From: Variovorax sp. 679
Lineage (GTDB): Bacteria > Pseudomonadota > Gammaproteobacteria > Burkholderiales > Burkholderiaceae_C
Assembly: GCF_003952185.1 (NCBI RefSeq)
Contig: NZ_RXFS01000003.1
Coordinates: 310,001 to 374,000 of the forward strand
Reading direction: 5' to 3'
DNA length: 64,000 nt
The translations under genes were made by a program, and so were the position numbers. This document shows, piece by piece, positions 1 to 8,676 of the stretch. Within the stretch, counting starts at the first letter, position 1, and each line of letters begins with the position of its first letter. Under the pieces are notes generated by a model that ran no database searches, was not told the DNA's origin, and worked only from the letters and a program-made list of their open reading frames with translations.

Positions 1-1618
1 TGCGGTGCATCAGCGTCCAGTCGAGCGTGCGCATGTAGCCGCCGTGCACGGCGCGGTAGCCGCGCTCGAAGGCTCGGCCGATGGCGGTGCCGGGCTCGGG
101 GTGTTCTTCTTCGTGGTCGAGCGCGCCGGCTCGGCGCGGCACCTGCTTGAGCAGCCGGCTCGCGAGCATCGGCACCAGCGTGAGCGACACCACGGCCGAC
201 ACCAGCACCGCCAGCGCCACCACCACCGCGAACTCGTGGAACAGCAGGCCGATCACGCCCGGCATGAAGAAGATCGGGATGAACACGGCCACCAGCGAGA
301 TCGAGATCGACACGATGGTGAAGCCCACCTCGCGCGCGCCGCGCAGCGCGGCCGCGAACGGGTCCATGCCCTTCTCGACGTAGCGCATGATGTTTTCCAG
401 CACCACGATGGCGTCGTCCACCACCAGGCCCACCGCCAGTGTGATGCCCAGCAGCGAGATGTTGTCCAGGCTGTAGCCGAAGGCGTAGAGCAGCGCCACC
501 GCGCCGATCAACGAGATGGGAATGGTCGCGGCCGGAATCAGCGTGGCCACCAGCCGGTGCAGAAACAGGAAGATCACCAGCACCACCAGCGCGATGGTGC
601 CCAGCAGCGTGAGCTGCACGTCGTGCACCGCCTCGCGGATCGACAGCGAGCGGTCGTTCACCATCTGGATCTCGACCGACTGCGGCAGCTCGGCCTTGAA
701 GCGCGGGATGAGCGCGCGCACCGCGTCCACCACCTGCACGGTGTTGGCGTTGGGCTGGCGCTGCACGGCCAGCGAGATCGAGTCCTGCCCGTTGAAGCTG
801 CTGGCGGTCTTCACCGACTCGAAGCTGTCCTCGATGGTGGCGACTTCATCGAGCCGCACCGGCGCGCCGTTGCGCTGGCCGACGATCAGCTTGGCGAAGT
901 CGGCCGCCTTCATGAGCTGGCGGTTGGCCTGGATGGTGAGCGTCTGGCGCGGGCCGTCGAGCGTGCCGACCGGCGTGTTGGCGTTGGCGGAATTCACCGC
1001 CTTGGCGAGCTCGTCGAGCGTGATGTTGCGCGCGTTGAGCAGGTCGGCGTTGGCCTTGATGCGCACCGCGAAGGCCTTGCGGCCGTACACGCCCACCTGC
1101 GCCACGCCGTCGATGGTCGACAAGGTGGGCGAGATCAGGTTCTCGGCGTAGTCGTTGAGCTCCGACGGGTTCATCGACGGCGAGATCAGCGCGATGAACA
1201 GCACCGGTGCGTCGGCCGGGTTCACCTTGCGGTACGAAGGCAGCTGCGTGAGCTCCTGCGGCAGCTGGCGCTGGGCGCGCAGCAGCGCGGCCTGCACGTC
1301 GACGGCGGCGGCGTCGATGTCGCGGCTGCTCACGAATTCGAGCGTGAGCGAGGTCACGCCCTGCGTGTTCACCGAGCTGATGGTCTGCAGGCCCGGGATG
1401 GTCGAGAACTGCTTCTCCAGCGGCAGCGCCACCGACGACGCCATGGTGTCCGGGCTCGCGCCCGGCAGCTGCGCGTTGACGTTGATGACCGGCGTGTTGT
1501 AGCTGGGCAGCGCGGCAACGGGAATGCTGAAGTACGCGAAGATGCCGATGACCACCACGGCGGCAGACAGCAGCACCGTCATCGCGGGACGACGGATGCA
1601 GAGCTCCGAGATGTTCAT
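1..1618 (-). CDS. RND efflux pump inner-membrane permease (HAE1/MdtB-like), C-terminus outside window
   Basis: This is the N-terminal 539 residues or so of a proton-driven RND transporter that would pump drugs or other hydrophobic compounds out through a tripartite complex. The reverse strand opens with a typical first transmembrane helix rich in V, L and A, followed by the porter-domain signatures of the family (PGASPDTMASSVALPLEKQ) and, near residue 400, the TM4 motif VVDDAIVVLENI, whose two aspartates form the proton relay. The ATG overlaps the stop of the upstream adaptor gene by 4 bp (ATGA), so the two are translationally coupled. A full family member is about 1030 residues, so roughly half lies beyond position 1. 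The substrate cannot be read from the sequence; MdtB/MuxB-type drug pumps are the closest by feel. Confidence 0.93.
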   Translation of the reverse strand, partial: MNISELCIRRPAMTVLLSAAVVVIGIFAYFSIPVAALPSYNTPVINVNAQLPGASPDTMASSVALPLEKQFSTIPGLQTISSVNTQGVTSLTLEFVSSRDIDAAAVDVQAALLRAQRQLPQELTQLPSYRKVNPADAPVLFIALISPSMNPSELNDYAENLISPTLSTIDGVAQVGVYGRKAFAVRIKANADLLNARNITLDELAKAVNSANANTPVGTLDGPRQTLTIQANRQLMKAADFAKLIVGQRNGAPVRLDEVATIEDSFESVKTASSFNGQDSISLAVQRQPNANTVQVVDAVRALIPRFKAELPQSVEIQMVNDRSLSIREAVHDVQLTLLGTIALVVLVIFLFLHRLVATLIPAATIPISLIGAVALLYAFGYSLDNISLLGITLAVGLVVDDAIVVLENIMRYVEKGMDPFAAALRGAREVGFTIVSISISLVAVFIPIFFMPGVIGLLFHEFAVVVALAVLVSAVVSLTLVPMLASRLLKQVPRRAGALDHEEEHPEPGTAIGRAFERGYRAVHGGYMRTLDWTLMHR

Positions 1619-2871
1619 GCGCGTTCCTGCTGCGGCGGCTTGATGTCCGCGCCGTCGGTGGACGCGGCGCTGCCGGGCGTGACGCCCGTGGTGCCGTTGG
1701 ACGGAGTGCCCGGGGCACCCGGAGCGCTCGCCGGCCCCTTGGTGTCCACGCGCACCTTGCCGCCCGGGCGCACGTTCTGGCTGCCCTCGATCACCACCTG
1801 CTCGCCGGGCTCCACGCCGCTCACCGCCACCTGGGTGCCGAAGGTGTGCAGCGTCTTCACCTTGCGGCGCGTGGCCGTCTTGCCCTCGTCGACCACGTAG
1901 AGCGAAGCGCCGTCGGACAGCATCATCAGCGCCGCGGCCGGCACCACCGTGGCGCCGTTGAGCGTGCGCACCGTGATGCGCGTGCCGACGAACTGGCCCG
2001 GCCACAGGCTCTGGTCGGCATTGGCGAACACGGCCTTGGCGCGCACGGTGCCGATCTGCGGGTCGACCGTGTTGTCGACGAAATCGAGCGTGCCCGTCAG
2101 CAGTTCCTTGCGGCCGGTGACGAGCGCCTCGACCTTCGAGCGCGAGCGCGCGGCCTCCAGCAGGTCCTGCAGGTTGCCTTCGGGCACGGGGAAGCTCACG
2201 GCGATCGGATCGAGCTGCGTGACGGTCACCAGCGACAGCGTCGGCTGCACCAGCGTGCCCGGGTAGATATTCACGGCGCCGATGCGCCCGGCGATGGGGG
2301 CGCGCAGGGTGGCGTAGCCCAGCGCCACCTGCGCCGATTGCACGGCCGCGCGGTCGGCGGCCACGGCGGCGCGCTGCGCCTCGAGCTGCGAGAGCGTGGC
2401 GTCGGCCGCGCTCTTGGCGATGAAGTTCTGCGCCACCAAGTCCTGGCTGCGCTTGTACTGGCGCTCGAGGTCGGCCAGCGTGGCCTCGTCCTTCTGCTGC
2501 TGCGCCTTCGCGCGCGCGAGGTTGGCCTGGTCGTTGCGGTCGTCGAGCGAGAAGAGCAGCTGGCCGGCCTTGACGAACTGGCCTTCCTTCACATGCACCG
2601 CGCTCACCGTGTTGGTCACCTGCGGGCGCAGGTCGACGCTGTTGAGGGACACCACGCTGCCGTTGACCTGCACGGTCACGGGCACGTCCTGCTTCTTCGC
2701 CGTGGCCAGCGTCACCAGCGCAGGCGCGCCGCCGCCAGCGCCCGCATTCGGGGCCTTGGCACCCTCTTTGGCGCTCTTCGCGGCGGACTTGTCTCCGGAC
2801 ATGCTCCACCACCCGCCTGCGACGGCTACGATCAACACGCCCGAAAGGGCGACGGCGACACTTTTCTTCAT
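1615..2871 (-). CDS. RND efflux periplasmic adaptor (membrane fusion protein, MdtA-like)
   Basis: This 418-residue adaptor links the RND permease to an outer-membrane channel. Residues 1-22 are a hydrophobic export/anchor segment followed by a Lys/Ala/Gly-rich linker. A split lipoyl domain with the typical text 'VKEGQFVKAGQLLFSLDD' flanks an alpha-helical coiled-coil hairpin rich in Q, A, R and L (about 115-180), and beta-barrel and membrane-proximal domains follow. The C-terminal 40 residues are Pro/Gly/Thr-rich and probably disordered. The gene ends in a 4-bp overlap with the permease gene. A 10-bp-spaced direct repeat about 70 bp upstream may bind an OmpR-family regulator. The outer-membrane factor is not visible here and could be encoded beyond the permease. 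Confidence 0.93.
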   Translation of the reverse strand: MKKSVAVALSGVLIVAVAGGWWSMSGDKSAAKSAKEGAKAPNAGAGGGAPALVTLATAKKQDVPVTVQVNGSVVSLNSVDLRPQVTNTVSAVHVKEGQFVKAGQLLFSLDDRNDQANLARAKAQQQKDEATLADLERQYKRSQDLVAQNFIAKSAADATLSQLEAQRAAVAADRAAVQSAQVALGYATLRAPIAGRIGAVNIYPGTLVQPTLSLVTVTQLDPIAVSFPVPEGNLQDLLEAARSRSKVEALVTGRKELLTGTLDFVDNTVDPQIGTVRAKAVFANADQSLWPGQFVGTRITVRTLNGATVVPAAALMMLSDGASLYVVDEGKTATRRKVKTLHTFGTQVAVSGVEPGEQVVIEGSQNVRPGGKVRVDTKGPASAPGAPGTPSNGTTGVTPGSAASTDGADIKPPQQERA

Positions 2872-2940
2872 GGGTTCTTGTGCACTTTGGGCTGACAGCA
2901 GCTATTGGATCAGCGGCTGACTCTCAGTGATCATGGGGCC

Positions 2941-2957
2941 TGTAAAGAAATGTAAAG
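2941..2957. promoter_or_regulatory. Tandem TGTAAAG direct repeat, possible OmpR-family response-regulator site
   Basis: The heptamer TGTAAAG occurs at 2941-2947 and again at 2951-2957, exactly one helical turn apart. On the strand of the efflux operon it reads CTTTACA-N3-CTTTACA. Direct repeats with a 10-11 bp period are the usual binding mode of winged-helix (OmpR/PhoB) response regulators. It sits between the divergent efflux operon (-) and the secreted-protein gene (+), closer to the former. No cognate regulator gene is visible in the window, so the link is inference. Confidence 0.4.
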
Positions 2958-3054
2958 CAGGTCAACCCGAAGCCCGCTCAACACCCTGCGGACGGCGCGA
3001 GGAAACCACACCCCCTCGCTAAAATCGCCGGTCCACAGCCTCTGGATAAACCCC

Positions 3055-3513
3055 ATGAACCGCTGCAAGAAACCCACGAATGCTCTCACTTTCATAGCAC
3101 TTTGCACAGCAGCCATGGCTGCCATGGGCCTTTTCCCGCTCACCGCCAGCGCCCAGGACGAAGCGCCCCGCCCCCAGACCCAGAATGAATCGCTCGTGGG
3201 CGGCCGCGTCTTCCCCGTCGGCACCCTGCGCGGCAAGTTCATGGTGACCAACGCGCCCGACGTCGAGCTCGACGGCAAGCCCGACCGCCTCGGCGCCGGC
3301 GCGCGCATCCGCAGCGGCCAGAACATGCTGGTGATGCCCGGCGCCATCATTGGCCAGAAGTACCTCGTCAACTACACGCGCGACGCCGCCGGGCTGCTGC
3401 GCGAGGTGTGGATCCTCACGCCCGACGAAGCCACCGCCAGCCGCGAATCGCTGAACAAGCCGTTCCTCAACGTCTGGCCGTTCACCTCGAACGACACCAT
3501 CAACACGCAGTAA
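3055..3513 (+). CDS. Uncharacterised secreted protein
   Basis: This is a 152-residue protein with a clear Sec signal peptide: basic start (MNRCKK), a hydrophobic stretch to about residue 30 and a TASAQ-D cleavage site. The mature part (about 118 residues) is soluble and has no cysteines. It contains the phrase [16 protein letters not shown] and a segment with alternating small and hydrophobic residues compatible with a small beta-rich periplasmic domain. I do not recognise a characterised family. It lies 95 bp upstream of miaB on the same strand and may be cotranscribed. Codon use and GC content match its neighbours, so there is no sign of recent transfer. The reading frame and signal peptide are secure; the function is unknown. 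Confidence 0.8.
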   Translation: MNRCKKPTNALTFIALCTAAMAAMGLFPLTASAQDEAPRPQTQNESLVGGRVFPVGTLRGKFMVTNAPDVELDGKPDRLGAGARIRSGQNMLVMPGAIIGQKYLVNYTRDAAGLLREVWILTPDEATASRESLNKPFLNVWPFTSNDTINTQ

Positions 3514-3608
3514 GAAAGAGACGGGTGGCGGCGCAGCCTGTTGCGCTGCGCGCCATATGCCGTCGCGCCCCGCCGCCGTGCCGGGCCACGAGAGAGAGAG
3601 AGCTCCCC

Positions 3609-4958
3609 ATGAAAAAAGTATTCATCAAGACCTTCGGCTGCCAGATGAACGAGTACGACTCGGACAAGATGGCCGACGTGCTGAACGCAGCCCAGGGCTA
3701 CGAACCCACGCAGAACGTGGACGAGGCCGATCTCATCCTGTTCAACACCTGCTCGGTGCGCGAGAAGGCCCAGGAGAAAGTGTTCTCCGACCTCGGCCGC
3801 GTGAAGCACCTGAAGGCCAAGGGCGTGAAGATCGGCGTGGGCGGCTGCGTGGCCAGCCAGGAAGGCCAGGCCATCATCGCGCGTGCGCCCTACGTCGACA
3901 TCGTGTTCGGCCCGCAGACGCTGCACCGCCTGCCCGAGATGCTGAACGACCGCGAGCGCCTCGATCGCCCGCAGGTCGACATCAGCTTCCCCGAAATCGA
4001 GAAGTTCGACCACCTGCCGCCCGCGCGCGTCGAGGGCGCCACCGCCTTCGTGTCGATCATGGAAGGCTGCTCCAAGTACTGCAGCTACTGCGTTGTGCCC
4101 TACACCCGCGGCGAGGAAGTGAATCGCCCGCTCGACGACGTGCTGGTCGAGATCGCCGGCCTGGCCGACCAGGGCGTGCGCGAGATCACGCTGCTGGGCC
4201 AGAACGTGAATGCCTACCGCGGCAAGATGGGCGACACCGCCGAGATCGCCGACTTCGCGCTGCTCATCGAATACGTGGCCGAGATCCCCGGCATCGAGCG
4301 CATCCGCTACACCACCAGCCACCCGAACGAGTTCACGCCGCGCCTGATCGAGGCCTACGCCAAGGTGCCGCAGCTCGTGAGCCACCTGCACCTGCCGGTT
4401 CAGCACGGCAGCGACCGCATCCTGATGGCGATGAAGCGCGGCTACACCGCCATGGAATACAAGAGCACGGTGCGCAAGCTGCGCGCCATCCGCCCCGAGC
4501 TGGCCCTGAGCAGCGACTTCATCGTCGGCTTCCCCGGCGAGACCGACGACGACTTCAACAAGATGATGAAGCTGATCGACGACTGCCAGTTCGACGCCAG
4601 CTTCAGCTTCATCTTCAGCCCGCGCCCCGGCACCCCCGCCGCCGCGCTGCACGACGACACGCCGCACGAGGTGAAGCTCGCGCGCCTGCACACGCTGCAG
4701 GCCGTGATCGACGCCAACGTGAAGCGCTTCGGCCAGGCGCTGGTCGGCACCACGCAGCGCGTGCTGGTCGAAGGCGCCTCGCGCAAGGACGCGAACGAGC
4801 TCATGGGCCGCACCGTGTGCAACCGCGTCGTCAACTTCGAGGGCGATGCCCGGCTGGTCGGCCAGATGCTAGACCTGCGCATCACCCGCTCGCTCGCCTA
4901 CACGCTGCGCGGCGAGGTCGTGACGAACGAATCGCCGATGGCGCTCGCCCACCACTGA
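3609..4958 (+). CDS. miaB: tRNA-2-methylthio-N6-dimethylallyladenosine synthase MiaB
   Basis: MiaB is a radical-SAM methylthiotransferase that adds a methylthio group to i6A37 of tRNAs reading UNN codons. The 449-residue product has all three family domains. The N-terminal UPF0004 domain carries C11, C47 and C80 for the auxiliary cluster ('KTFGCQMN', 'NTCSVREKA', 'GGCVASQEG'). The radical-SAM core has the CxxxCxxC motif near residue 155 (CSKYCSYC). A C-terminal TRAM domain starts near 380. The start chosen is the ATG after a purine-rich GAGAGAGAG tract; this gives a product starting [11 protein letters not shown], as in known MiaB proteins. Its stop codon overlaps the next start by 1 bp (TGATG), coupling it to the sensor kinase gene. 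Confidence 0.97.
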   Translation: MKKVFIKTFGCQMNEYDSDKMADVLNAAQGYEPTQNVDEADLILFNTCSVREKAQEKVFSDLGRVKHLKAKGVKIGVGGCVASQEGQAIIARAPYVDIVFGPQTLHRLPEMLNDRERLDRPQVDISFPEIEKFDHLPPARVEGATAFVSIMEGCSKYCSYCVVPYTRGEEVNRPLDDVLVEIAGLADQGVREITLLGQNVNAYRGKMGDTAEIADFALLIEYVAEIPGIERIRYTTSHPNEFTPRLIEAYAKVPQLVSHLHLPVQHGSDRILMAMKRGYTAMEYKSTVRKLRAIRPELALSSDFIVGFPGETDDDFNKMMKLIDDCQFDASFSFIFSPRPGTPAAALHDDTPHEVKLARLHTLQAVIDANVKRFGQALVGTTQRVLVEGASRKDANELMGRTVCNRVVNFEGDARLVGQMLDLRITRSLAYTLRGEVVTNESPMALAHH

Positions 4959-6385
4959 TGGCGAAGCGACCTTCCATACGGGGCTCGTTCCAGCAGCTCC
5001 TGCTTTTCGCCTTCCTGCTGATCACCGCGCTGCTGGTCGGCGTCGCACTGCGCTCGGTGCTGCAGTACGACGTGCTGATGACGCAGAGCCGCGACGCAGC
5101 CGCGCGGGCGCTGCGCCTGTCGGGCGCGTCGCAGTCGCTGGCCGAGCGCAGCGCGGCCATGGAGCGCGCCGGGCGCCAGTCGCTGGTGCTGAACGACGCG
5201 GTGCTGCGCCGCCGCTTCGACGATGCCGCCCGCGAAGCGCACCAGGTGCTCGATCGACTGGAGAAGAACGGCCTGCCGCCCGCCGGCATCGACATGTGGC
5301 GAACCCAGCTCGGCGTGATCGAGGGCCTGATGAGCGGCAGCGCCGACAGCGCCCTCCAGCGCGAAAGCACGATGGCCATGCAGTTCCGCGAACTCGACGC
5401 GCTCAACACCAATCTCGCCCAGCAGGCGCAGTTCCTCATCGAAACGCAGAACGACGCGCTGGCCAAGCGCATCGAGAACGCACGCCGCCGGCTGATGCGC
5501 GAAGTGGTGGCCGCCAGCGTGCTGGCCGTGTCGCTGGCGCTGGCCTTCGGCATCTGGCTGGCGCGGCCCTTCAAGCGGCTGGAGCACGCCATCGTCGGCC
5601 TCGGGCAGAACCGGCTCGACGAGCCCATCGACATCCGCGGCCCAGCCGACGTGCGGCGCGTGTCGCAGCAGCTCGAATGGCTGCGGCTGCGCCTGACCGA
5701 GCTCGACGCCGACAAGGCGCGCTTCCTGCGCCATGTGTCGCACGAGCTGAAGACGCCGCTGGCGGCGCTGCGCGAAGGCGTGTCGCTTTTGGAAGACGGC
5801 GTGCCTGGCCCGCTGAACCCGGCGCAGCTCGAAGTCGCGCAGATCCTCAACCAGAACACCGTGGCGCTGCAAGGCCAAATCGAGGCGCTGCTGCGCTTCA
5901 ACGCCGCCGCCTTCGAGGCGCGCCAGCTGCGCCGCGAACGCACCGAGCTGCTGCCGCTGATAGAAGAGCAGATCGAGGCTCAGCGCCTGCAGTGGCAGTC
6001 GCACGGCCTGCGCGTGCGCGCCGAGGGCGAGCCCGTCGCGATCACGGTCGACCGCACCAAGCTCGGCACTGCCATCGCCAACCTGCTGAGCAACGCCATC
6101 CGCTTTTCGGTAACGGGCGGTGTCATCACCCTGGAGGTGTCGCAGACGCCCGAGGCGGTGCACATCGACGTGAACGACGCCGGGCCGGGCATTGCCGAAG
6201 GAGACCGCGACCGGATCTTCGAACCTTTCTTCCGCGGCGAACGCCAGCCCGAGCACACGGTGAAAGGCACGGGCATCGGACTTTCCATCGTGCAGGAGTA
6301 CATTGCAGCCCACGGGGGCCGCATCACTCTGCAGCCCGGCGGACCCGGTGCTCGCTTTCGCATCGAACTGCCGCGCACGGCCTGA
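4958..6385 (+). CDS. glrK: Sensor histidine kinase, GlrK/QseE-like
   Basis: This 475-residue membrane sensor kinase has TM1 at about 12-32, a largely helical periplasmic domain to about 182, TM2 at about 183-203 and a HAMP linker. The HisKA domain carries the phospho-accepting H262 in RHVSHELKTPL. The ATPase domain shows the N box (NLLSNAIRF), G1 (NDAGPGI), F box (FEPFF) and G2 (GTGIGLSI). The architecture and the next two genes (lipoprotein, then sigma-54 response regulator) reproduce the enterobacterial glrK-qseG-glrR (qseE-qseG-qseF) arrangement, so I assign it to that family. In enterobacteria this system monitors the envelope and controls the small RNA GlmY. The ATG overlaps the miaB stop by 1 bp. 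Symbol assigned by synteny and architecture, not by alignment. Confidence 0.85.
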   Translation: MAKRPSIRGSFQQLLLFAFLLITALLVGVALRSVLQYDVLMTQSRDAAARALRLSGASQSLAERSAAMERAGRQSLVLNDAVLRRRFDDAAREAHQVLDRLEKNGLPPAGIDMWRTQLGVIEGLMSGSADSALQRESTMAMQFRELDALNTNLAQQAQFLIETQNDALAKRIENARRRLMREVVAASVLAVSLALAFGIWLARPFKRLEHAIVGLGQNRLDEPIDIRGPADVRRVSQQLEWLRLRLTELDADKARFLRHVSHELKTPLAALREGVSLLEDGVPGPLNPAQLEVAQILNQNTVALQGQIEALLRFNAAAFEARQLRRERTELLPLIEEQIEAQRLQWQSHGLRVRAEGEPVAITVDRTKLGTAIANLLSNAIRFSVTGGVITLEVSQTPEAVHIDVNDAGPGIAEGDRDRIFEPFFRGERQPEHTVKGTGIGLSIVQEYIAAHGGRITLQPGGPGARFRIELPRTA

Positions 6386-6444
6386 CCACCCCGGCTCCCT
6401 CTCTCCAGATACTGTCCGACCGCCTCGCGTCCTTTCTTCGACCC

Positions 6445-7110
6445 ATGTCTTTTTCGTTCGTCCGCCGTTCCTCCTTCGCCGGGGCGATGACCGTGCCTTT
6501 CGTCCTGCTGCTGGCCGCCTGCGCCACGCAGCCCAAGCCGCCCGCGGAGGCCAATGCGCTGCCGCCGCCTCCGGTCGTGCCGCGCGTGATGCCGGTGGAG
6601 GCCGAACCCAAGGCGCCGGCCACGCAGCCCGCCTCCTCGCTCTTCACGCTCATGACGCAGGGGCCGCAGTCGGCAATGCTGTCGTATGCCGACAAGGTGC
6701 GCCCGCTGAACGGCGCCGACCTGAGCACTGAAATCGCGCGCATCGGCGACCCCGGCGATTCGCCCACGGCGCAGATGCAGCTGGCGCTGCTGCTCTCGCA
6801 GACCCGCGTGCCGGCCGACCTGGCGCGCGCGCTGGGCCTGCTGCAGCGCGTGATCGCCAACCCCGCGCCCGAGGCGCAGGCCCTGCATCCGCTGGCACGC
6901 GCACTGGCCGCGCGCTATGTGGAGCAGCGTCGCGTGGAAGACGACCGCGACAAGCAGGTGCAGCAGCTGCGCGACAGCCAGCGCCGCATCGACCAACTGA
7001 ACGACCGCATCGAAGCCCTGCGCGCCATCGAGCGCAGCTTCGCTCGGCCCAACACCAATCCGGCGTCGGCCGCACCGGCCGCGCCGCCCAACGGCAAACC
7101 GAATCAATGA
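6445..7110 (+). CDS. Lipoprotein with coiled-coil C-terminus, QseG-like position
   Basis: The 221-residue product has a lipoprotein signal: basic N-terminus, hydrophobic core VPFVLLLAA and lipobox LAAC with the acylated cysteine at 26. A Pro/Ala-rich spacer follows, then a helical domain and a strongly heptad-like segment (about 150-200, rich in R, D, Q and L). The tail is Pro/Ala/Asn-rich. It lies between the kinase and response-regulator genes, and its stop overlaps the latter's ATG (ATGA). In enterobacteria the gene in this slot is qseG, whose outer-membrane lipoprotein controls the kinase. Sequence similarity to QseG is not obvious by eye, so the role is inferred from position and lipoprotein features. 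An internal ATG at 6487 would still give a short but complete lipoprotein signal. Confidence 0.75.
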   Translation: MSFSFVRRSSFAGAMTVPFVLLLAACATQPKPPAEANALPPPPVVPRVMPVEAEPKAPATQPASSLFTLMTQGPQSAMLSYADKVRPLNGADLSTEIARIGDPGDSPTAQMQLALLLSQTRVPADLARALGLLQRVIANPAPEAQALHPLARALAARYVEQRRVEDDRDKQVQQLRDSQRRIDQLNDRIEALRAIERSFARPNTNPASAAPAAPPNGKPNQ

Positions 7111-8495
7111 GCACCACCGGCGCCCGTCTTCTCGTGGTCGACGACGACCCGGACATGCTGCGGCTGCTGTCGATGCGGCTGAGCTCGGCGGGCTACCAGG
7201 TCACGGCCGTCACATCCGCCGAGACCGCGCTCACGCAGCTCGAGATCGAGCATCCGCAGCTCGTGCTGAGCGACGTGCGACTGCCCGGACGCGACGGCCT
7301 CCAGCTCTTCGACGAGATCCGCAAGCGCCATCCCTCGCTGCCGGTCATCTTGCTGACCGCGCACGGCACGATTCCCGACGCGGTCGAGGCCACGGCGCGC
7401 GGCGTCTTCACCTACCTCACCAAGCCCTACGACGGGCGCGAGCTGCTCGACAAGATCGCGCAGGCGCTGGCGCTCGGCGCCCCCGCCGCCACGCCGAGCA
7501 AGGCCGGCGACGACAGCTGGCGCGCCGAGATCGTGAGCCGCAGCAACCGCATGGCCGAGCTGCTGGCCGAGGCGCGCATGGTCGCCAAGTCGGACGCCTC
7601 GGTGCTGCTGCGCGGCGACTCCGGCGCCGGCAAGGAAATGCTGGCGCGCGCCATCCACAAGGCCAGCGCGCGCGCCGACAAGCCCTTCGTGGCCGTGAAC
7701 TGCGGCGCCATCCCCGAGGCGCTGCTCGAGTCGGAGCTCTTCGGCCACATGAAGGGCGCCTTCACCGACGCCCACGCCAACCACAAGGGCCTGTTCCAGC
7801 AGGCCGACGGCGGCACGCTGCTGCTCGACGAAATCGGGGACATGCCGCCCGCGCTGCAGGTCAAGCTGCTGCGCGTGCTGCAGGAACGCGCGGTGCGGCC
7901 GCTGGGGGCGAGCCAGTCGATCCAGGTCGACGTGCGCATCGTCTCGGCCACGCACCGCGACCTCGACGCCGCGATGGAAGCCGGCCAGTTCCGCGAGGAC
8001 CTGTATTACCGGCTGAACGTGGTGACGCTCACGCTGCCGCCGCTGTCGGCGCGGCGCGAAGACATTCCGCTGCTGGCCAACCACTTCCTGCAACGCCTGT
8101 CGACCAAGTACGGCAAGCGGCTCTCGGGCTTCGCGCCCGAGGCGCTGAAGGCGCTGACCATGGCGGCATGGCCGGGCAACGTGCGACAGCTGTTCAACGT
8201 GGTCGAGCAAGTCTGTGCGCTGTCGAGCTCGCCGCTGATTCCGCTGGCGCTGGTGCAACGGGCCCTGCGCGTGCCGACGGTGGAAGTGCAGACCTATGCC
8301 GAGGCCAAGCAGCGTTTCGAGCGCGATTACCTCGTCGGCCTGCTGAAACTGACGGACGGCAACGTGGCCGACGCGGCCCGCCTCGCCGACCGCAATCGCA
8401 CGGAGTTCTACCGGCTTCTGCAGAAGCACGAACTCACGCCGGGCCACTTCAAGGCCGACGCTGTCGCTCCGGGTGGAGATCCTGTCGCCGAGTAG
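7107..8495 (+). CDS. glrR: Sigma-54-dependent response regulator, GlrR/QseF-like
   Basis: This 462-residue activator has an N-terminal receiver with the acidic pair D12/D13, phospho-acceptor D56 and conserved K106 (LTKPY). A central AAA+ domain carries Walker A GDSGAGKE (about 170-177), the sigma-54-contacting GAFTDA loop (about 217-222) and Walker B TLLLDEIGDM. The C-terminal helix-turn-helix ends in 'NRTEFYRLLQKHEL'. GAFTDA rather than GAFTGA is also seen in GlrR/QseF proteins. It would bind enhancer-like sites and drive RNA polymerase-sigma54. A TGTC-N10-GACA operator and a -24/-12 promoter lie immediately downstream, before opgH, and make opgH a likely direct target. The start overlaps the lipoprotein gene. 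Confidence 0.93.
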   Translation: MSTTGARLLVVDDDPDMLRLLSMRLSSAGYQVTAVTSAETALTQLEIEHPQLVLSDVRLPGRDGLQLFDEIRKRHPSLPVILLTAHGTIPDAVEATARGVFTYLTKPYDGRELLDKIAQALALGAPAATPSKAGDDSWRAEIVSRSNRMAELLAEARMVAKSDASVLLRGDSGAGKEMLARAIHKASARADKPFVAVNCGAIPEALLESELFGHMKGAFTDAHANHKGLFQQADGGTLLLDEIGDMPPALQVKLLRVLQERAVRPLGASQSIQVDVRIVSATHRDLDAAMEAGQFREDLYYRLNVVTLTLPPLSARREDIPLLANHFLQRLSTKYGKRLSGFAPEALKALTMAAWPGNVRQLFNVVEQVCALSSSPLIPLALVQRALRVPTVEVQTYAEAKQRFERDYLVGLLKLTDGNVADAARLADRNRTEFYRLLQKHELTPGHFKADAVAPGGDPVAE

Positions 8496-8500
8496 CGACG
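8483..8500. promoter_or_regulatory. Near-consensus GlrR operator (TGTC-N10-GACg)
   Basis: TGTC at 8483-8486 and GACG at 8497-8500 are separated by exactly 10 bp, one base away from the published enterobacterial GlrR consensus TGTC-N10-GACA. The site overlaps the glrR stop codon. It lies 67 bp upstream of a perfect match. Seen directly; binding is inferred. Confidence 0.45.
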
Positions 8501-8504
8501 CCCC

Positions 8505-8517
8505 TAAGTCGTTGATT
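8505..8517 (-). promoter_or_regulatory. IHF consensus site upstream of the sigma-54 promoter
   Basis: On the minus strand this reads AATCAACGACTTA, a full match to the IHF consensus WATCAA-N4-TTR. IHF commonly bends DNA between activator sites and sigma-54 promoters. The 11-bp core recurs 125 bp downstream beside the promoter. Confidence 0.5.
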
Positions 8518-8549
8518 TATATGGCCTATCCCCACCAGCCCCGGAGGCT

Positions 8550-8567
8550 TGTCGGGATTCGGCGACA
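8550..8567. promoter_or_regulatory. Perfect GlrR-type operator TGTC-N10-GACA
   Basis: TGTC (8550-8553) and GACA (8564-8567) are spaced by exactly 10 bp. This is the recognition pattern known for GlrR at glmY and glmZ in enterobacteria. The site lies about 130 bp upstream of the predicted transcription start, a normal distance for a bacterial enhancer-binding protein acting through looped DNA. Confidence 0.65.
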
Positions 8568-8629
8568 AAAACAGGGGTTTTGAGGCCCTCCAGCCGCCTC
8601 TCCCTCAGAAAAATGCCTCCGGATCGCCC

Positions 8630-8642
8630 CAAGTCGTTGATC
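8630..8642 (-). promoter_or_regulatory. Second IHF-like site
   Basis: On the minus strand it reads GATCAACGACTTG, one mismatch (first position) to WATCAA-N4-TTR. It shares an 11-bp identical core with the upstream IHF site and lies between the operator and the -24 box. This matches the activator-IHF-promoter order expected of a looping sigma-54 promoter. Confidence 0.4.
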
Positions 8643-8661
8643 TGAAAGCGTTTTTCCAGCC

Positions 8662-8676
8662 TGGCACAGGGTTTGC
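8662..8676 (+). promoter_or_regulatory. Sigma-54 (-24/-12) promoter
   Basis: TGGCAC (8662-8667) and TTGC (8673-8676) are separated by 5 bp, so the invariant GG and GC are exactly 10 bp apart, a full match to the RpoN consensus. Transcription would start near 8687-8688. That is practically at the ATG of the 66-codon frame at 8689 and about 207 nt upstream of the opgH start. The promoter faces opgH and follows the gene for a sigma-54 activator. Confidence 0.8.

Noticed and set aside
5..1900. A long plus-strand frame opposite the RND genes
   Set aside because: It consists of His/Arg/Glu-rich low-complexity text typical of the antisense of a high-GC gene, while the minus strand encodes clear transporter motifs.
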